A stretch of DNA of 64,000 nucleotides from assembly GCA_963842975.1 (NCBI GenBank), contig CAWJIH010000003.1, positions 1 through 64,000 of the forward strand, given 5' to 3'. A model generated the notes under the pieces. The model was not told where the DNA came from. It saw only the letters and a list, made by a program, of their open reading frames with translations, and searched no databases. Positions 50,470 to 59,725 of the stretch are shown piece after piece (position 1 is the first letter of the stretch; each line of letters opens with the position of its first letter). The position numbers and the translations under genes were made by a program. Origin of the DNA: JACJWR01 sp963842975. GTDB lineage: Bacteria > Actinomycetota > Actinomycetes > S36-B12 > UBA10799.

Positions 50470-52141
50470 GTCTGCTGGGCTGTCCCTTCTCGTCGTTCGG
50501 AACCGTCACAGCCTCAAAGTCGACTGCAAGGGAACCGTCCGGTTCCAACCGGGTCAAGATCCGACGGCGCCAGTGGGTGTCGTCGCGGTCGGCGAAGTCT
50601 TCCCGCCAATGGGATCCGCGCGTCTCCGCCCGCAGCTCGGCGGCGGTCGCAATGGCCCCCGCGATTGTCAGCAGATTCGTCGTCTCCCACGATGCGGTGG
50701 TCGGATCACCACCAGTGGCAAGCGTCGAGAGGGTGGCCATCGCAGTGTCAATGGATGCCGCCGACCGCAGCACACCCACCCCATCGGTCATTGCCTGCTG
50801 CAGCGCAGGTCGGGCCGCAGCCGCCACCAAGCCTGGTGGGGTTGGATCCGGCGGACCCACCGGTTCGGCTCGGTCTGGCAGACCAACCGCCAGCGCTTGG
50901 CCAATCCGGTCGGCAAACACCAGACCTTCGAGGAGTGAGTTCGATGCCAACCGGTTCGCGCCGTGAACGCCGGTGCAGGAACACTCGCCGCAGGCAAACA
51001 ACCCGCCCACGTTCGTGCGCCCCCAGGTGTCGGTGCGCAAACCGCCCGAGGTGTAGTGCTGCGCCGGACCCACCGGCACGAGTTGGGCAACCGGGTCGAA
51101 GCCGAAACTTCGGGCACTCGCCTGGATGGTCGGGAATCGGTGGGTCCACATCTGCGCACCGAGATGGCGGCCGTCCAGCCATACGTGCTCGGAGCCAGTG
51201 AGCCGCATCCGACGCATGATCGCCTTGGCCACCACATCGCGCGGTGCCAGTTCCGCCATCGGGTGCTCGTCGAGCATGAAGCGCACGCCGTCGTCGTCCA
51301 CCAGGTAGGCGCCCTCGCCCCGTACGGCTTCGGAGACCAACGGCTGTTGGCCGGAGGCATCCCCGCCCAGCCACAACACGGTGGGATGAAACTGGATGAA
51401 CTCCATATCGGCCGCCACGGCACCTGCGCGCATCCCCAACGCCACCCCGTCGCCGGTGGCCACTGACGGATTCGTCGAGGCGCTGAAAACTTGCCCGATC
51501 CCGCCGGTGGCCAGCACCACAGCCGGCGCCAGAACCGCACCGACCCCATCCTGCTGACCCTCGCCAATGACGTGCAGCGTGAGGCCGGCGGCATTGCCGC
51601 GAGCGTCCAGGAGAAGGTCAAGCGCCAGCGCATGTTCAATCACGGTGATGCCAGGATTCTCAGCCACTTCGGCAACCATCGCGCGCACAATCTCGGCGCC
51701 GGTCGCATCGCCACCGGCGTGTGCGATCCGACGGCGAAGGTGGCCGCCCTCGCGAGTAAGCGCAAGGCCACCGGCGGAGTCAAGATCGAACTCGGTCCCC
51801 CACCCGACGAGGTCGTTGATTGCCCGCGGACCCTCGTTGACCAGCACGTCCACCGCCGCGACATCGCACAGCCCGGCCCCTGCAACGAGGGTGTCCTGCC
51901 TATGCTCGGCGGGCGAATCGTCGTCCGCCAACGCCGCCGCGATACCCCCCTGAGCCCAAGCCGTCGAACCGGCCGTCACATACGACTTGGTCACGACCAA
52001 TACCGACAGGCCCGCCCGGCGAGCGTGGATCGCCACCGCCAACCCAGCAATCCCCGAACCCACGATGATCACATCTGCGGTCCGCGTCCAGCCCGGCTCG
52101 GGTGCGACCAGCGCTCGGGGAGCACGGAATCCAACCGTCAT
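50453..52141 (-). CDS. nadB: L-aspartate oxidase
   Basis: FAD enzyme making iminoaspartate for quinolinate synthesis. About 562 residues. VIIVGSGIAGLAVAIHARRA binds FAD; GSTAWAQGGIAAAL, EGGHLRRRIAHAGGDATG, the FIQFHPTVLW block with active-site His, and LFACGECSCTGVHGANRLAS with NSLLEGLVFADRIG follow, as in the fumarate reductase/succinate dehydrogenase flavoprotein superfamily. I use the ATG at 52141 because it overlaps the panC stop by four bases; a GTG-type start 24 bases earlier is also in frame. The cluster order panC - nadB - nadC - coaX is found in Streptomyces-type genomes. Confidence 0.95.
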   Translation of the reverse strand: MTVGFRAPRALVAPEPGWTRTADVIIVGSGIAGLAVAIHARRAGLSVLVVTKSYVTAGSTAWAQGGIAAALADDDSPAEHRQDTLVAGAGLCDVAAVDVLVNEGPRAINDLVGWGTEFDLDSAGGLALTREGGHLRRRIAHAGGDATGAEIVRAMVAEVAENPGITVIEHALALDLLLDARGNAAGLTLHVIGEGQQDGVGAVLAPAVVLATGGIGQVFSASTNPSVATGDGVALGMRAGAVAADMEFIQFHPTVLWLGGDASGQQPLVSEAVRGEGAYLVDDDGVRFMLDEHPMAELAPRDVVAKAIMRRMRLTGSEHVWLDGRHLGAQMWTHRFPTIQASARSFGFDPVAQLVPVGPAQHYTSGGLRTDTWGRTNVGGLFACGECSCTGVHGANRLASNSLLEGLVFADRIGQALAVGLPDRAEPVGPPDPTPPGLVAAAARPALQQAMTDGVGVLRSAASIDTAMATLSTLATGGDPTTASWETTNLLTIAGAIATAAELRAETRGSHWREDFADRDDTHWRRRILTRLEPDGSLAVDFEAVTVPNDEKGQPSRHDTFN

Positions 52142-53013
52142 CTGGGCCTCAACTCGATCGCGCAATTGTCCAGCAGTCGGGTCGAGCCCAGCTGCACCGC
52201 CACCAGCAGTCTGGCCTCCCCGGAAACCGGCGGCGGCCCCAACTCCACCGACCGCAGCTCAAGATAGTCGACCTTCAGCCCAGCAAGCTCTGCCCGTGCA
52301 GCGGCAAGCACCTGTGAGCCGTCTGCCCCCGCTGCGGCGGCGTCCTGCGCGGCCGTCAGACTGCGCGGGATGGCCGCGGCGCTACGCCGCTGGGCCTCGG
52401 AGAGGTAAACGTTGCGGGAGGACCTGGCCAGGCCGTCGGGTTCCCGCGACGTGGGCCCACCTACCACCGCAACCGGAAGGTTGAAGTCGGCCACCATCGT
52501 CCGGATCAGGACCAACTGCTGGAAATCCTTCTCACCGAAGATGGCGACGTCCGGATCCGTGATGTTGAGCAGCTTCAGCACCACGGTGAGCATCCCGGAG
52601 AAGTGCCCCGGCCGCTGATCGGATTCCAAACCTTCGCCGGCCGGGCCGGGCATGACCCGAGTTTGCGGGGGTCCCGAGGGATACATCTCGGTGCCAGCGG
52701 GCGCGAACACAACGTCTACCCCCGCTGCGGCACACGCCTGCACATCGGCGTCGAGGCTGCGCGGATACGCCTCGAAGTCCTCCCCAACACCGAACTGCAG
52801 CGGATTGACGAACACCGTCACGACGACTTGCCCGGCAGGTCCCACCAACTCCCGAGCTGTGGCCACCAAACTCATGTGGCCGGCATGAAGGGCACCCATC
52901 GTCATCACCACCGCACGGCGAGGCCGTGGCAGGGCGCGCAGTTCGGCGACGGTGTGAATCAGCGTCGGGGTCGCCGCCGACGGCGCCTGACCCTCCGCAT
53001 CGGTCGGCTTCAT
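52138..53013 (-). CDS. panC: Pantothenate synthetase
   Basis: Joins pantoate and beta-alanine with ATP. 291 residues. The nucleotidyltransferase HxGH motif lies in MGALHAGHMSLVATAREL, then VVTVFVNPLQFGVGEDFEAYPRS, the VVLKLLNITDPDVAIFGEKD block, QQLVLIRTMVADFNLPV and LARSSRNVYLSEAQRRSA, all typical of PanC. It overlaps the DUF2520 gene by four bases at its start and nadB by four at its end. Beta-alanine would come from PanD, which must be encoded elsewhere. Confidence 0.96.
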   Translation of the reverse strand: MKPTDAEGQAPSAATPTLIHTVAELRALPRPRRAVVMTMGALHAGHMSLVATARELVGPAGQVVVTVFVNPLQFGVGEDFEAYPRSLDADVQACAAAGVDVVFAPAGTEMYPSGPPQTRVMPGPAGEGLESDQRPGHFSGMLTVVLKLLNITDPDVAIFGEKDFQQLVLIRTMVADFNLPVAVVGGPTSREPDGLARSSRNVYLSEAQRRSAAAIPRSLTAAQDAAAAGADGSQVLAAARAELAGLKVDYLELRSVELGPPPVSGEARLLVAVQLGSTRLLDNCAIELRPR

Positions 53014-53894
53014 TGCGCGTCACCTTTCGCCAGCACTTCCAGCAAAGCCTCGGCCTTATGCGCAGGCAGCAATCCCGCCGCCAACGCACGGTCAGCTGTG
53101 AGCCGCGCCATCGCAAGGTAGGCAGTCCGCGACTCACCAGACACCGCAGCCAGCGATTCGAGGTGGCGCGCCACCGTGGCGGCGTCACCGCGCACCACCG
53201 GGCCGGTCAAAGCCGGGTCTCCGTGCCGCAACGCATTGTCGAGGCTGGCCGACATCAGCGGCCCCAGCACCCGAGCCGGATCGGATACCCCGGCCCGAGT
53301 CAACAGATCCATCGATTGCGCGACCAGGGTGACAAGGTGGTTCGAAGCGTTGGCCAGCGCTGCGTGGTAGAGGGCGCGATCACCTTCGGCGACCCAGACA
53401 GGTTCACCGCCCATCTCCACAACCAGTGCCTCCGCCACCGGCCGCAGCACCTCCGGCGCTGTGACCCCAAATGGGCAACCGGCAAGTCGGTCGAGGTCGA
53501 GGCTGGTTCCGGTGAGGGTCATCACTGGGTGCAGTGCCAACGGCAGCGACCCCAGGAGAGTGGCTGGCGCTAGCACCGCAGCACCGAAGCGACCGCTGGC
53601 GTGAGCGAGGAACTGGCCAGGCTGCACATCCCCTGCCTCAGCAAGTCCCTCCACCAGCCCCGGGAGCACATCGTCGGGCACCGTGAGCAGCACCAGTTCG
53701 GCGCGGCGCAGCACCTCGGGGACACTCACCAACTCGGCTGCCGGGATGAAGGCCTCGGCGCGCAACCGGCTGAGATCAGAGACCGCGTGAGCCGCGACTA
53801 CCCGGTGGCCAGCACGATCCAGCGCCGCGGCCAACACGGAGCCAGCGCGACCGACGCCAACGACCCCCACCGTGAGCCGAGGCGGTGCCTCCAT
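53010..53894 (-). CDS. Rossmann-like and DUF2520 domain-containing protein
   Basis: 294 residues. The N-terminal Rossmann domain has LTVGVVGVGRAGSVLAAALDRA (GxGxxG nucleotide site) and ELVLLTVPDDVLPGLVEGLA. The C-terminal DUF2520 helical domain has LPLALHPVMTLTG, GCPFGVTAP and YHAALANASNHLVTLVAQ. The architecture is related to ProC/6-phosphogluconate-type dehydrogenases. It is a conserved partner of panC in Actinobacteria (Rv3603c); a ketopantoate-reductase-like role has been suggested from context but I cannot confirm it. The ATG at 53894 follows AAAGG; a GTG at 53903 is possible. It starts the six-gene cofactor operon. Confidence 0.85.
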   Translation of the reverse strand: MEAPPRLTVGVVGVGRAGSVLAAALDRAGHRVVAAHAVSDLSRLRAEAFIPAAELVSVPEVLRRAELVLLTVPDDVLPGLVEGLAEAGDVQPGQFLAHASGRFGAAVLAPATLLGSLPLALHPVMTLTGTSLDLDRLAGCPFGVTAPEVLRPVAEALVVEMGGEPVWVAEGDRALYHAALANASNHLVTLVAQSMDLLTRAGVSDPARVLGPLMSASLDNALRHGDPALTGPVVRGDAATVARHLESLAAVSGESRTAYLAMARLTADRALAAGLLPAHKAEALLEVLAKGDAQ

Positions 53895-53968
53895 TCCACG
53901 CACCTTTCGAATAAGTCGAAGTCGGAGTAGTCAAAGCACCACCAGGTTCGCCTCAACCTACTCTGACG

Positions 53969-55507
53969 TTAGCGGGCTTGCGGTCCAGCGTCGCCGATCT
54001 GTTCCGAATCGTCTTCGGTGGCCGCGTTCGGGCTCTGCGACGTGTCCGGTTCCGGGCGGATCGCGGTTGTTGCGTCAGGATCCTCTGGAGCAAAGTCCTC
54101 GGCGTTTGCGAATGGCAATTCCGGCTGTTCGGGCTCGGTTGGCGGCGACGCAATTGTGACGGTTGGTTCGCCGGCGTGCCTACCCCAACGGACCGAACGA
54201 TCCGAAAGCGCCGCGCTCCGCATCCGTGCGACTTCGGCAACCATGACCTGCCCGGCCTCGGCAATACCGCGATGCAACGCCACCGGGCTGACCGGACCGG
54301 GCACGATGTCGAAGTGGACACTGGCCAAACCGAGGGCCCGTTGCCAGGGGCCCTGCGTCATCCGGACTGACTGCACCCGGGCATGTGGGGTCACGCTGGT
54401 GCGTCTGGTGAGCCATCCGCGGCGGGTGACGACCACCCGCGAATCTGCTCCCAAACCGAGGTTGCGCCATTGGAAGGGTGCGCGCCGGCGCGCCTGGTGG
54501 GGGACCCCCTCCAGCGGGAAGTTCTGCACATCCACACCGGGCAGCACCCGCGCGACAACTTCGGTCGCCACGTCCCAGGTGGCCACCGGAAGCAGCATTG
54601 CCGACGATCCGGAATTGTCTTCGTCGGACGAGCTCTGGGTGCCGGCGACCGTGATGCGCACCATCACCCACTTGAGTTTGCGCCACAGCAGAGGCTCCAC
54701 GAACTCAATCGAGGCGACCCGGCCAGGCGGAACGGTGTGGGCTTGGACGCCAAGCAGCCCGAACCGCGTTCGCAGCCCGTCCGGGCTGTCGGCGACGGTG
54801 AAGTTGAAGTACGAGGCAAAGAAGCCGAAAGCGGTCGCCACCGGAATCACCAACAAGAAGATCAACCCGAAACCAACCCAGCCCCCGGTGAGGAACGCGA
54901 TCGCAATCGTCGCCACGACCACCAGCAGCGAAATCCAAGCCCCCGTGTTGAGCAGACCCGCCTTGGCCAAAACCGGGTTTGGCACCTGAACCAACACCGT
55001 CTCCGGTGCTTCCCCAGCATCTGGCCGCACCCCAGCAGCCCGCGCCAGAGTCTCGGCCCGGAACGCGTTGGCGTGGTCCACGGTGAGGTACGACAGGGTA
55101 ATCCGGGAATCTCCACCACCAGCGACTTCGACTTTCACCACTGCCATCCCGAACACCCGGGCGAGCAGCGGCTGAGCCACATCCACGCTCTGCAGGCGAG
55201 ACAGCTGCAGCCTTCGTTCCCGCCGCTGAAGCACCCCCGAGGCCACCCGAAGGTCGCCGTCATCGTCGAACCAGAACTCAAACCGCGACCACTGAAGGTA
55301 CGAGACCCCACCGATCAGCAACAAAATGAGCAACGCAACCGCAGCAGCGACGAGCACCACGCGCAGGTCCATCGAACCGATGGCCCCGAGGAACTGCAGC
55401 GCCGCGATGGCCACGATCACCGCGCCCACCTGAACCGCCTTCACCAGCGGCGTGATCGGTGCCGTACGCCGCCGCGCCGTGGCCCCAGAGTCCTCCGACA
55501 CGGTCAC
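53969..55507 (-). CDS. Bacterial PH-domain membrane protein (YdbT-like, three bPH_2 domains)
   Basis: 512 residues. Two N-terminal membrane helices (about 22-70), a bPH_2 (DUF304) domain with FDDDGDLRVASGVLQRRERR and LSRLQSVDVAQPLLARVFG, a second helix pair near 190-240, a second domain (DGLRTRFGLLGVQAHTVPPG), and a third with VVTRRGWLTRRTSVTPHARVQS. The last 80 residues are acidic and disordered (PTEPEQPELPFANAEDF). Such proteins of Bacillus (YdbS/YdbT) protect against some bacteriocins; the biochemical role is unclear. The GTG at 55507 overlaps the upstream small PH protein stop by four bases; the pair is conserved. Confidence 0.87.
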   Translation of the reverse strand: MTVSEDSGATARRRTAPITPLVKAVQVGAVIVAIAALQFLGAIGSMDLRVVLVAAAVALLILLLIGGVSYLQWSRFEFWFDDDGDLRVASGVLQRRERRLQLSRLQSVDVAQPLLARVFGMAVVKVEVAGGGDSRITLSYLTVDHANAFRAETLARAAGVRPDAGEAPETVLVQVPNPVLAKAGLLNTGAWISLLVVVATIAIAFLTGGWVGFGLIFLLVIPVATAFGFFASYFNFTVADSPDGLRTRFGLLGVQAHTVPPGRVASIEFVEPLLWRKLKWVMVRITVAGTQSSSDEDNSGSSAMLLPVATWDVATEVVARVLPGVDVQNFPLEGVPHQARRRAPFQWRNLGLGADSRVVVTRRGWLTRRTSVTPHARVQSVRMTQGPWQRALGLASVHFDIVPGPVSPVALHRGIAEAGQVMVAEVARMRSAALSDRSVRWGRHAGEPTVTIASPPTEPEQPELPFANAEDFAPEDPDATTAIRPEPDTSQSPNAATEDDSEQIGDAGPQAR

Positions 55508-56004
55508 ATCCCCGCCCCGCGGGATTCACCAGCGGCGGCCAATCGATCCCGCAGACCGGAGGCTGCCTCGGGAGTCAGCCCCGGAATCGTGGCGTCGGTG
55601 GTGGCCGCGGCCGTATGCAACCGCACAGTTGCGATTCCGAAGGCGCGATCAAGCGGGCCAGCGACCACGTCCACCAACTGCAACCTGCCGTAGGGAACCA
55701 CTACGAGCCGACGAAACAGGATCCCGCTGGTCACCAGGAGATCCTCGGAACGCTCCACGTAGCCGTACGACCGCACCCGTCGGCCGATTAGCCACAACGA
55801 CCAGACAGTGACCGCGAGCAGCACCACCAGCAGCACCGCCAGCAACCACTTCGGTATCGGCGACACCACCCAGAGGACGATCAGGACAACCAGCAGTAGC
55901 GCGCTCACCAAACCCTGCGTCAGCCGCCGGACCGCCACGAGTTTCTCCGACAGGCGCACCCAATGCTCGGTTTCCGGCCGGAATGTGTCGTCGATGGAAT
56001 CCAT
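55504..56004 (-). CDS. Bacterial PH-domain membrane protein (YdbS-like)
   Basis: 166 residues. Two membrane helices (about 30-48 and 52-75: VSALLLVVLIVLWVV and LLAVLLVVLLAVTVW) followed by one bPH_2 domain: YGYVERSEDLLVTSGILFRR, VVVPYGRLQLVDVVAGPLDRAFG and ATVRLHTAAATTDATIPGL. This is the small partner of the YdbT-like protein, with which it overlaps by four bases. It is the first gene of that unit and divergent from the NuoD-like gene only 19 bp away, so both promoters must lie within the neighbouring coding sequence or be very compact. Confidence 0.87.
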   Translation of the reverse strand: MDSIDDTFRPETEHWVRLSEKLVAVRRLTQGLVSALLLVVLIVLWVVSPIPKWLLAVLLVVLLAVTVWSLWLIGRRVRSYGYVERSEDLLVTSGILFRRLVVVPYGRLQLVDVVAGPLDRAFGIATVRLHTAAATTDATIPGLTPEAASGLRDRLAAAGESRGAGM

Positions 56005-56023
56005 GCCCCCAATCTAGGCCACG

Positions 56024-57193
56024 ATGGTGACCATGGAGCGCATCCGATGGTCGCTGCCGTTGACCGAATCCCACCCCGCAGCACATGGCGGGCCGATGCT
56101 CGACCTACAAATCGACGACGGGGTGGTCCGGAGGGCGGAGCCAATCGCCGGGCGACTGCACCGAGGCGCCGAAAAGTTGTTCGAATCACGGGACTACCGT
56201 TCGGCACTCGCCCTGGCGAATCGCCACGATTGGTTCGGATCATTCAGCAGCGAAGTTGGGCTGGCCAGTCTGGTGGAGCGGTTCCTCGGGATCGAGGTGC
56301 CCGTCCGAGCACGATGGCTGCGCACCCTGCTCATGGAGTACACCCGGATCGCCCACCACCTGCTGTGGCTGTCCGCATCGCTGGCGGCACTCGAGGGTGA
56401 GCGGCAGCGACTGCGGCTCGGCGGACCGGAACCAACCGCTGAGCTGATCAGTACCGCAACAGTCGCTGGCCGCCGCACACGACGAGGCATTCTGGACGTG
56501 GTTGAGTCCTACACCGGAGCCCGCATGCACCACATGGTGACGGCCATCGGCGGCCTGCGGGTGGACTACGATCCCGAGTGGCTCGACGAAGTCTCCGACA
56601 CGCTTGCGGCGGCTACATCCGCGGCGGAGCTGCTACGCGAGGTCTACACCCTGGATCCCCACCAACTGGCAGGCTTGGCACCAGTACCGGCATCCGCCGC
56701 GCGCGACTACGGTGCCTCCGGACCAGTGGCGCGCGCATCGGGGGCAGGATTCGATCTACGCCTCGATCGCGCCGATGAATGCTACGGCGCGTTGGCCGAG
56801 GCTGGAGCACTACGTCGAGTGGTGGCCGACGCCGGGGACGCCCAGGCCCGCTTCCTCGTGCTGGCCGACCAGATCGATGTCAGCGCGAACTGCGTCCGCG
56901 AATGCATCGCTCGACTCGGGGAATGCGACCCGAAGGCGGCAATCAACGTCCCACTGCCACGATCGATACGGCTCCCGGAGGGCGTCGGCTACGCGGAGAC
57001 GGAGAACCCCGGCGGCATCAATGGTTGGTATCTCGAATCACAGGGGGGCACCCATCCGCACCGTCTGAAACTGCGAACCGCATCCTTCAATAACGCCCAA
57101 ACCCTCCAGGTTGCCCTGCCGGGCACGCCGATTGCGCACCTGCCCGCAGCCCTGTTCAGCTTCTTCCTGGTCGCCGGCGACATCGACAAATAG
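56024..57193 (+). CDS. Orphan NuoD-like protein (complex I 49-kDa subunit family)
   Basis: 389 residues. It aligns by eye to NuoD/NDH 49-kDa subunits: TESHPAAHGGPMLDLQIDDG (quinone-site His region), KLFESRDYRSALALANRHDW, RTLLMEYTRIAHHLLWLS, RMHHMVTAIGGLRVDYD and a closing FFLVAGDIDK that replaces the usual end. It stands alone: no other nuo gene is in the window. Streptomyces also carries a lone NuoD2-type gene near this conserved region, to my recollection. It may act outside complex I, in an alternative membrane complex; function is unproven. The ATG at 56024 has AGG upstream; the ATG at 56033 is an alternative. Confidence 0.78.
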   Translation: MVTMERIRWSLPLTESHPAAHGGPMLDLQIDDGVVRRAEPIAGRLHRGAEKLFESRDYRSALALANRHDWFGSFSSEVGLASLVERFLGIEVPVRARWLRTLLMEYTRIAHHLLWLSASLAALEGERQRLRLGGPEPTAELISTATVAGRRTRRGILDVVESYTGARMHHMVTAIGGLRVDYDPEWLDEVSDTLAAATSAAELLREVYTLDPHQLAGLAPVPASAARDYGASGPVARASGAGFDLRLDRADECYGALAEAGALRRVVADAGDAQARFLVLADQIDVSANCVRECIARLGECDPKAAINVPLPRSIRLPEGVGYAETENPGGINGWYLESQGGTHPHRLKLRTASFNNAQTLQVALPGTPIAHLPAALFSFFLVAGDIDK

Positions 57194-57274
57194 CGCGGTC
57201 GGGCGATGCGGGCGGGCGATCGGGCCGAACCGCGACCCCGCACCGGGGCCTGCGCACCCTTGCCGGCTGCGGAG

Positions 57275-58612
57275 TTACGGCCCGTCTGGCCCCACCCAGC
57301 GGTTCCGTCCAGCCCGCTTTGCCTCATACATCAGGGAATCGCCCAATCGCACAAGATCCTCGGGGGTTATGGCCGAACCGGGTGGCGCCACCGCGAGGCC
57401 GGCGCTCATGGTGATGGAGCCTGGGGCCAGTTGACCTGCCCCGCAACCGACCAGAGTTCCGTCGCCAGACAGGCATGTCTCCCGCAAGGCCTGCATCAAA
57501 CGGTCCAACCAGGCACCGGCTGAGTCCCGATCGAGCCCCTTCAGCAGGACTGCGAATTCCTCCCCGCCCCACCGTGCAACCAGCCCGTCGGCATCCGACA
57601 CGTGGTCGGTGAGAAAATTCGCGAAGGAGGTCAGCACAACGTCGCCGGCATCGTGGCCAAACCGATCATTGATGGTCTTGAAGCGGTCCAGGTCGATGAT
57701 CACCAGCGCCAGTGGTTCACCCGCGATGGCAGCCTCCGCCAGCATGTACCGCAAGCGCTCGTCGAAGTGGCGCCGATTTGCCAGGCCCGTCAAAGGATCT
57801 TCCCGGGAGCGATTTTCGGCCTCGGCCTCGGCAGTCTTCTGAGCCGTGATGTCCGTGCGGACCGAGACATACCCAGTGGTCTTGCCAAGCATGTCCGACA
57901 GCGGCGAGATCGACGCAGCGACCCAGTAAACGGAACCGTCTTTGGCCAGGTTGCAGATTTCCCCACGCCACCCCCGACCGCTGCTAATCGTGGACCACAG
58001 CTCGTCGTAAAACTCTGGCGGATGGTGCCCCGAGCGGACTATCCGATGGTTGCGCCCGAGCAGTTCGTCTCGGCTATACCCAGACAGTTCGCAGAAGGCA
58101 TCGTTTGCGTAGGTGATGGTGCCAGCCAGATCGGTCATCGAGACGATCGTGTGCTGGTCGATGGACTCCAGCAGCGCCCGCGAGACCTCGTGTGATGCCC
58201 GCAGATCGGTGATGTCGGTGAAAGTCGCGACTACCCACGTTTCCTCGGCCACTGCCACCGGATCAGCATCGATCAGGATCCATCGGTAGTCATCCTGCTC
58301 TGGGTTGAACACACCCATCGTGACTCCGTGCACAGGTTGACCGTCGGCAAGCACCCGCATGGCGGGGTGATCCTGGCCTGGGAATTCGGAGAAGTCCTCG
58401 TGAACCGCCCGCCACCTCGGATCAACCGACGAGCGGCCCTGCAATTGGTCGCGGGAGAGCCCCAGGATGCGCTCGGCCGCGCCGTTGGCATCCCGAATGG
58501 CCCCATCGGGGGAGTGGTACACCACCCCAGTGGACAACTTGAAGAACAAGCCTGTGTGCAGCCGTCTGGGATCGCAGGAGCAAGCGTTCTGCTGCTCGCC
58601 TGTTTCGGCCAT
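57275..58612 (-). CDS. PAS-PAS-GGDEF diguanylate cyclase
   Basis: About 445 residues, soluble. Two PAS domains (about 25-135 and 145-265; the second with VSMTDLAGTITYANDAFCEL and SGYSRDELLGRNHRIVRSGH, followed by a PAC motif GYVSVRTDITAQK) precede a GGDEF domain with DPLTGLANRRHFDERL, VIIDLDRFKTINDRFGHDAG and the active-site signature ARWGGEEFAVLL. GGEEF is an active variant, so c-di-GMP synthesis is expected. No RxxD inhibitory site is obvious just before it. No EAL domain is fused. The ATG at 58612 has GGGA at about -8; a GTG at 58645 is in frame. Signal is unknown. Confidence 0.92.
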   Translation of the reverse strand: MAETGEQQNACSCDPRRLHTGLFFKLSTGVVYHSPDGAIRDANGAAERILGLSRDQLQGRSSVDPRWRAVHEDFSEFPGQDHPAMRVLADGQPVHGVTMGVFNPEQDDYRWILIDADPVAVAEETWVVATFTDITDLRASHEVSRALLESIDQHTIVSMTDLAGTITYANDAFCELSGYSRDELLGRNHRIVRSGHHPPEFYDELWSTISSGRGWRGEICNLAKDGSVYWVAASISPLSDMLGKTTGYVSVRTDITAQKTAEAEAENRSREDPLTGLANRRHFDERLRYMLAEAAIAGEPLALVIIDLDRFKTINDRFGHDAGDVVLTSFANFLTDHVSDADGLVARWGGEEFAVLLKGLDRDSAGAWLDRLMQALRETCLSGDGTLVGCGAGQLAPGSITMSAGLAVAPPGSAITPEDLVRLGDSLMYEAKRAGRNRWVGPDGP

Positions 58613-58712
58613 TGACTGTTCCCGTCCGCTACCTACTCCCTGCACACCGCCTGACGACCGCAGAATGCACTGAGCCTATGTGCGTAGCCTAAAGCCGAAA
58701 GCCCACGATGGC

Positions 58713-59645
58713 TCAGTCGATGAGCCCCTGAGACTGCAAAAATTCCTCTGCCACCCGACGAGGGTTAACCCGATCCACCTCGATCTGCCGGTTCATGTCC
58801 TGCAGCGCAGCAGTCGTAAGAGCCGCCGACACCGAGTCCAACGCCGACACCACGGTCTCGCTGGCTGCCGACGAATTGACCGCAGGAGTCACGTTTTCGG
58901 CCGTCTGCAACTGCTTGTCATCGACCAGCACCACGAGGTTGTTGGAAGTGATCGCACCGGAGGAGGAGAACACCAGGCCCACGTTGATAACCCCCTGGTT
59001 CATTGCCTGAACCGTCAGCGGACCGCCAGCATCCAGGGCGGTGAATGATCCAACATTGACCCCGTACGTCTCCTCCAAGCCGGGTTGGCAGAACGGCCGC
59101 TGCGGGCACTCGGGTGGGCCTCCCAAACTGATCGGGTTGGCCTGCGAGTAGGCCGCCAGGTCCGTGAGTGTCTCCAAGTTATTGGCCTTGGCGAAATCAG
59201 CGGTGACGGCGAAAGCATTTTGGTCCTGGGCGGGGGACGGTGTGAGCAAGGTGATGCCCTGCTCTGCAGCTACCGGAGCGATCGCCTCATACGTGGCCGC
59301 CGGGTCGCCCGAGGCGACCTGGGGCGCATCCGGTCCATTGACCTGCCGATTGATGAATTCGGCGAAACTACCCAGGTACTCCGGGGTGGCTTGGATTTCG
59401 CCGGATTCCAAGGCCGGGATGATCACCTCTCGAGTGGTGAGTTCCTTCACCGACGCGCTCACCCCGTTGGCCTCGAGCACTTGCTGATACATGTTGGCGA
59501 GCAGAGTGGTCTCCGAGAAGTTGGTGGTCGCGATGGTGACCGACTCCGAACCCTCGGACGACTCCGACGAATCCGATGCGCAACCCGCAAGGGCAAGAGT
59601 TGATACGGCGAGGACGGCACCGAGCAGACGAAGTCTCATGGCCAT
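58713..59645 (-). CDS. Glycine betaine/choline-type ABC substrate-binding lipoprotein
   Basis: 310 residues. Signal peptide with lipobox LALAGC; Cys22 becomes the lipid anchor. The mature part has SVTIATTNFSETTLLANMYQ, ALESGEIQATPEYLGSF, LEETYGVNVGSFTALDAGG, and ending RVAEEFLQSQGLID, the OpuAC/OpuCC/ProX-type family for quaternary-amine osmolytes. A cysteine pair in GGPPECPQRPFCQPG may form a disulfide. It lies 80 bp downstream of two permease genes. AAGG before the tandem ATGs at 59645/59639 fits the second ATG slightly better. The exact ligand is not known. Confidence 0.88.
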   Translation of the reverse strand: MAMRLRLLGAVLAVSTLALAGCASDSSESSEGSESVTIATTNFSETTLLANMYQQVLEANGVSASVKELTTREVIIPALESGEIQATPEYLGSFAEFINRQVNGPDAPQVASGDPAATYEAIAPVAAEQGITLLTPSPAQDQNAFAVTADFAKANNLETLTDLAAYSQANPISLGGPPECPQRPFCQPGLEETYGVNVGSFTALDAGGPLTVQAMNQGVINVGLVFSSSGAITSNNLVVLVDDKQLQTAENVTPAVNSSAASETVVSALDSVSAALTTAALQDMNRQIEVDRVNPRRVAEEFLQSQGLID

Positions 59646-59725
59646 CAGCCTTGCATCACCGCACTACGGCGGCCACTCAGGAAGGTGATGTCGTTATGCA
59701 GTTGTGATCACCTGAGCGGTTGCGG

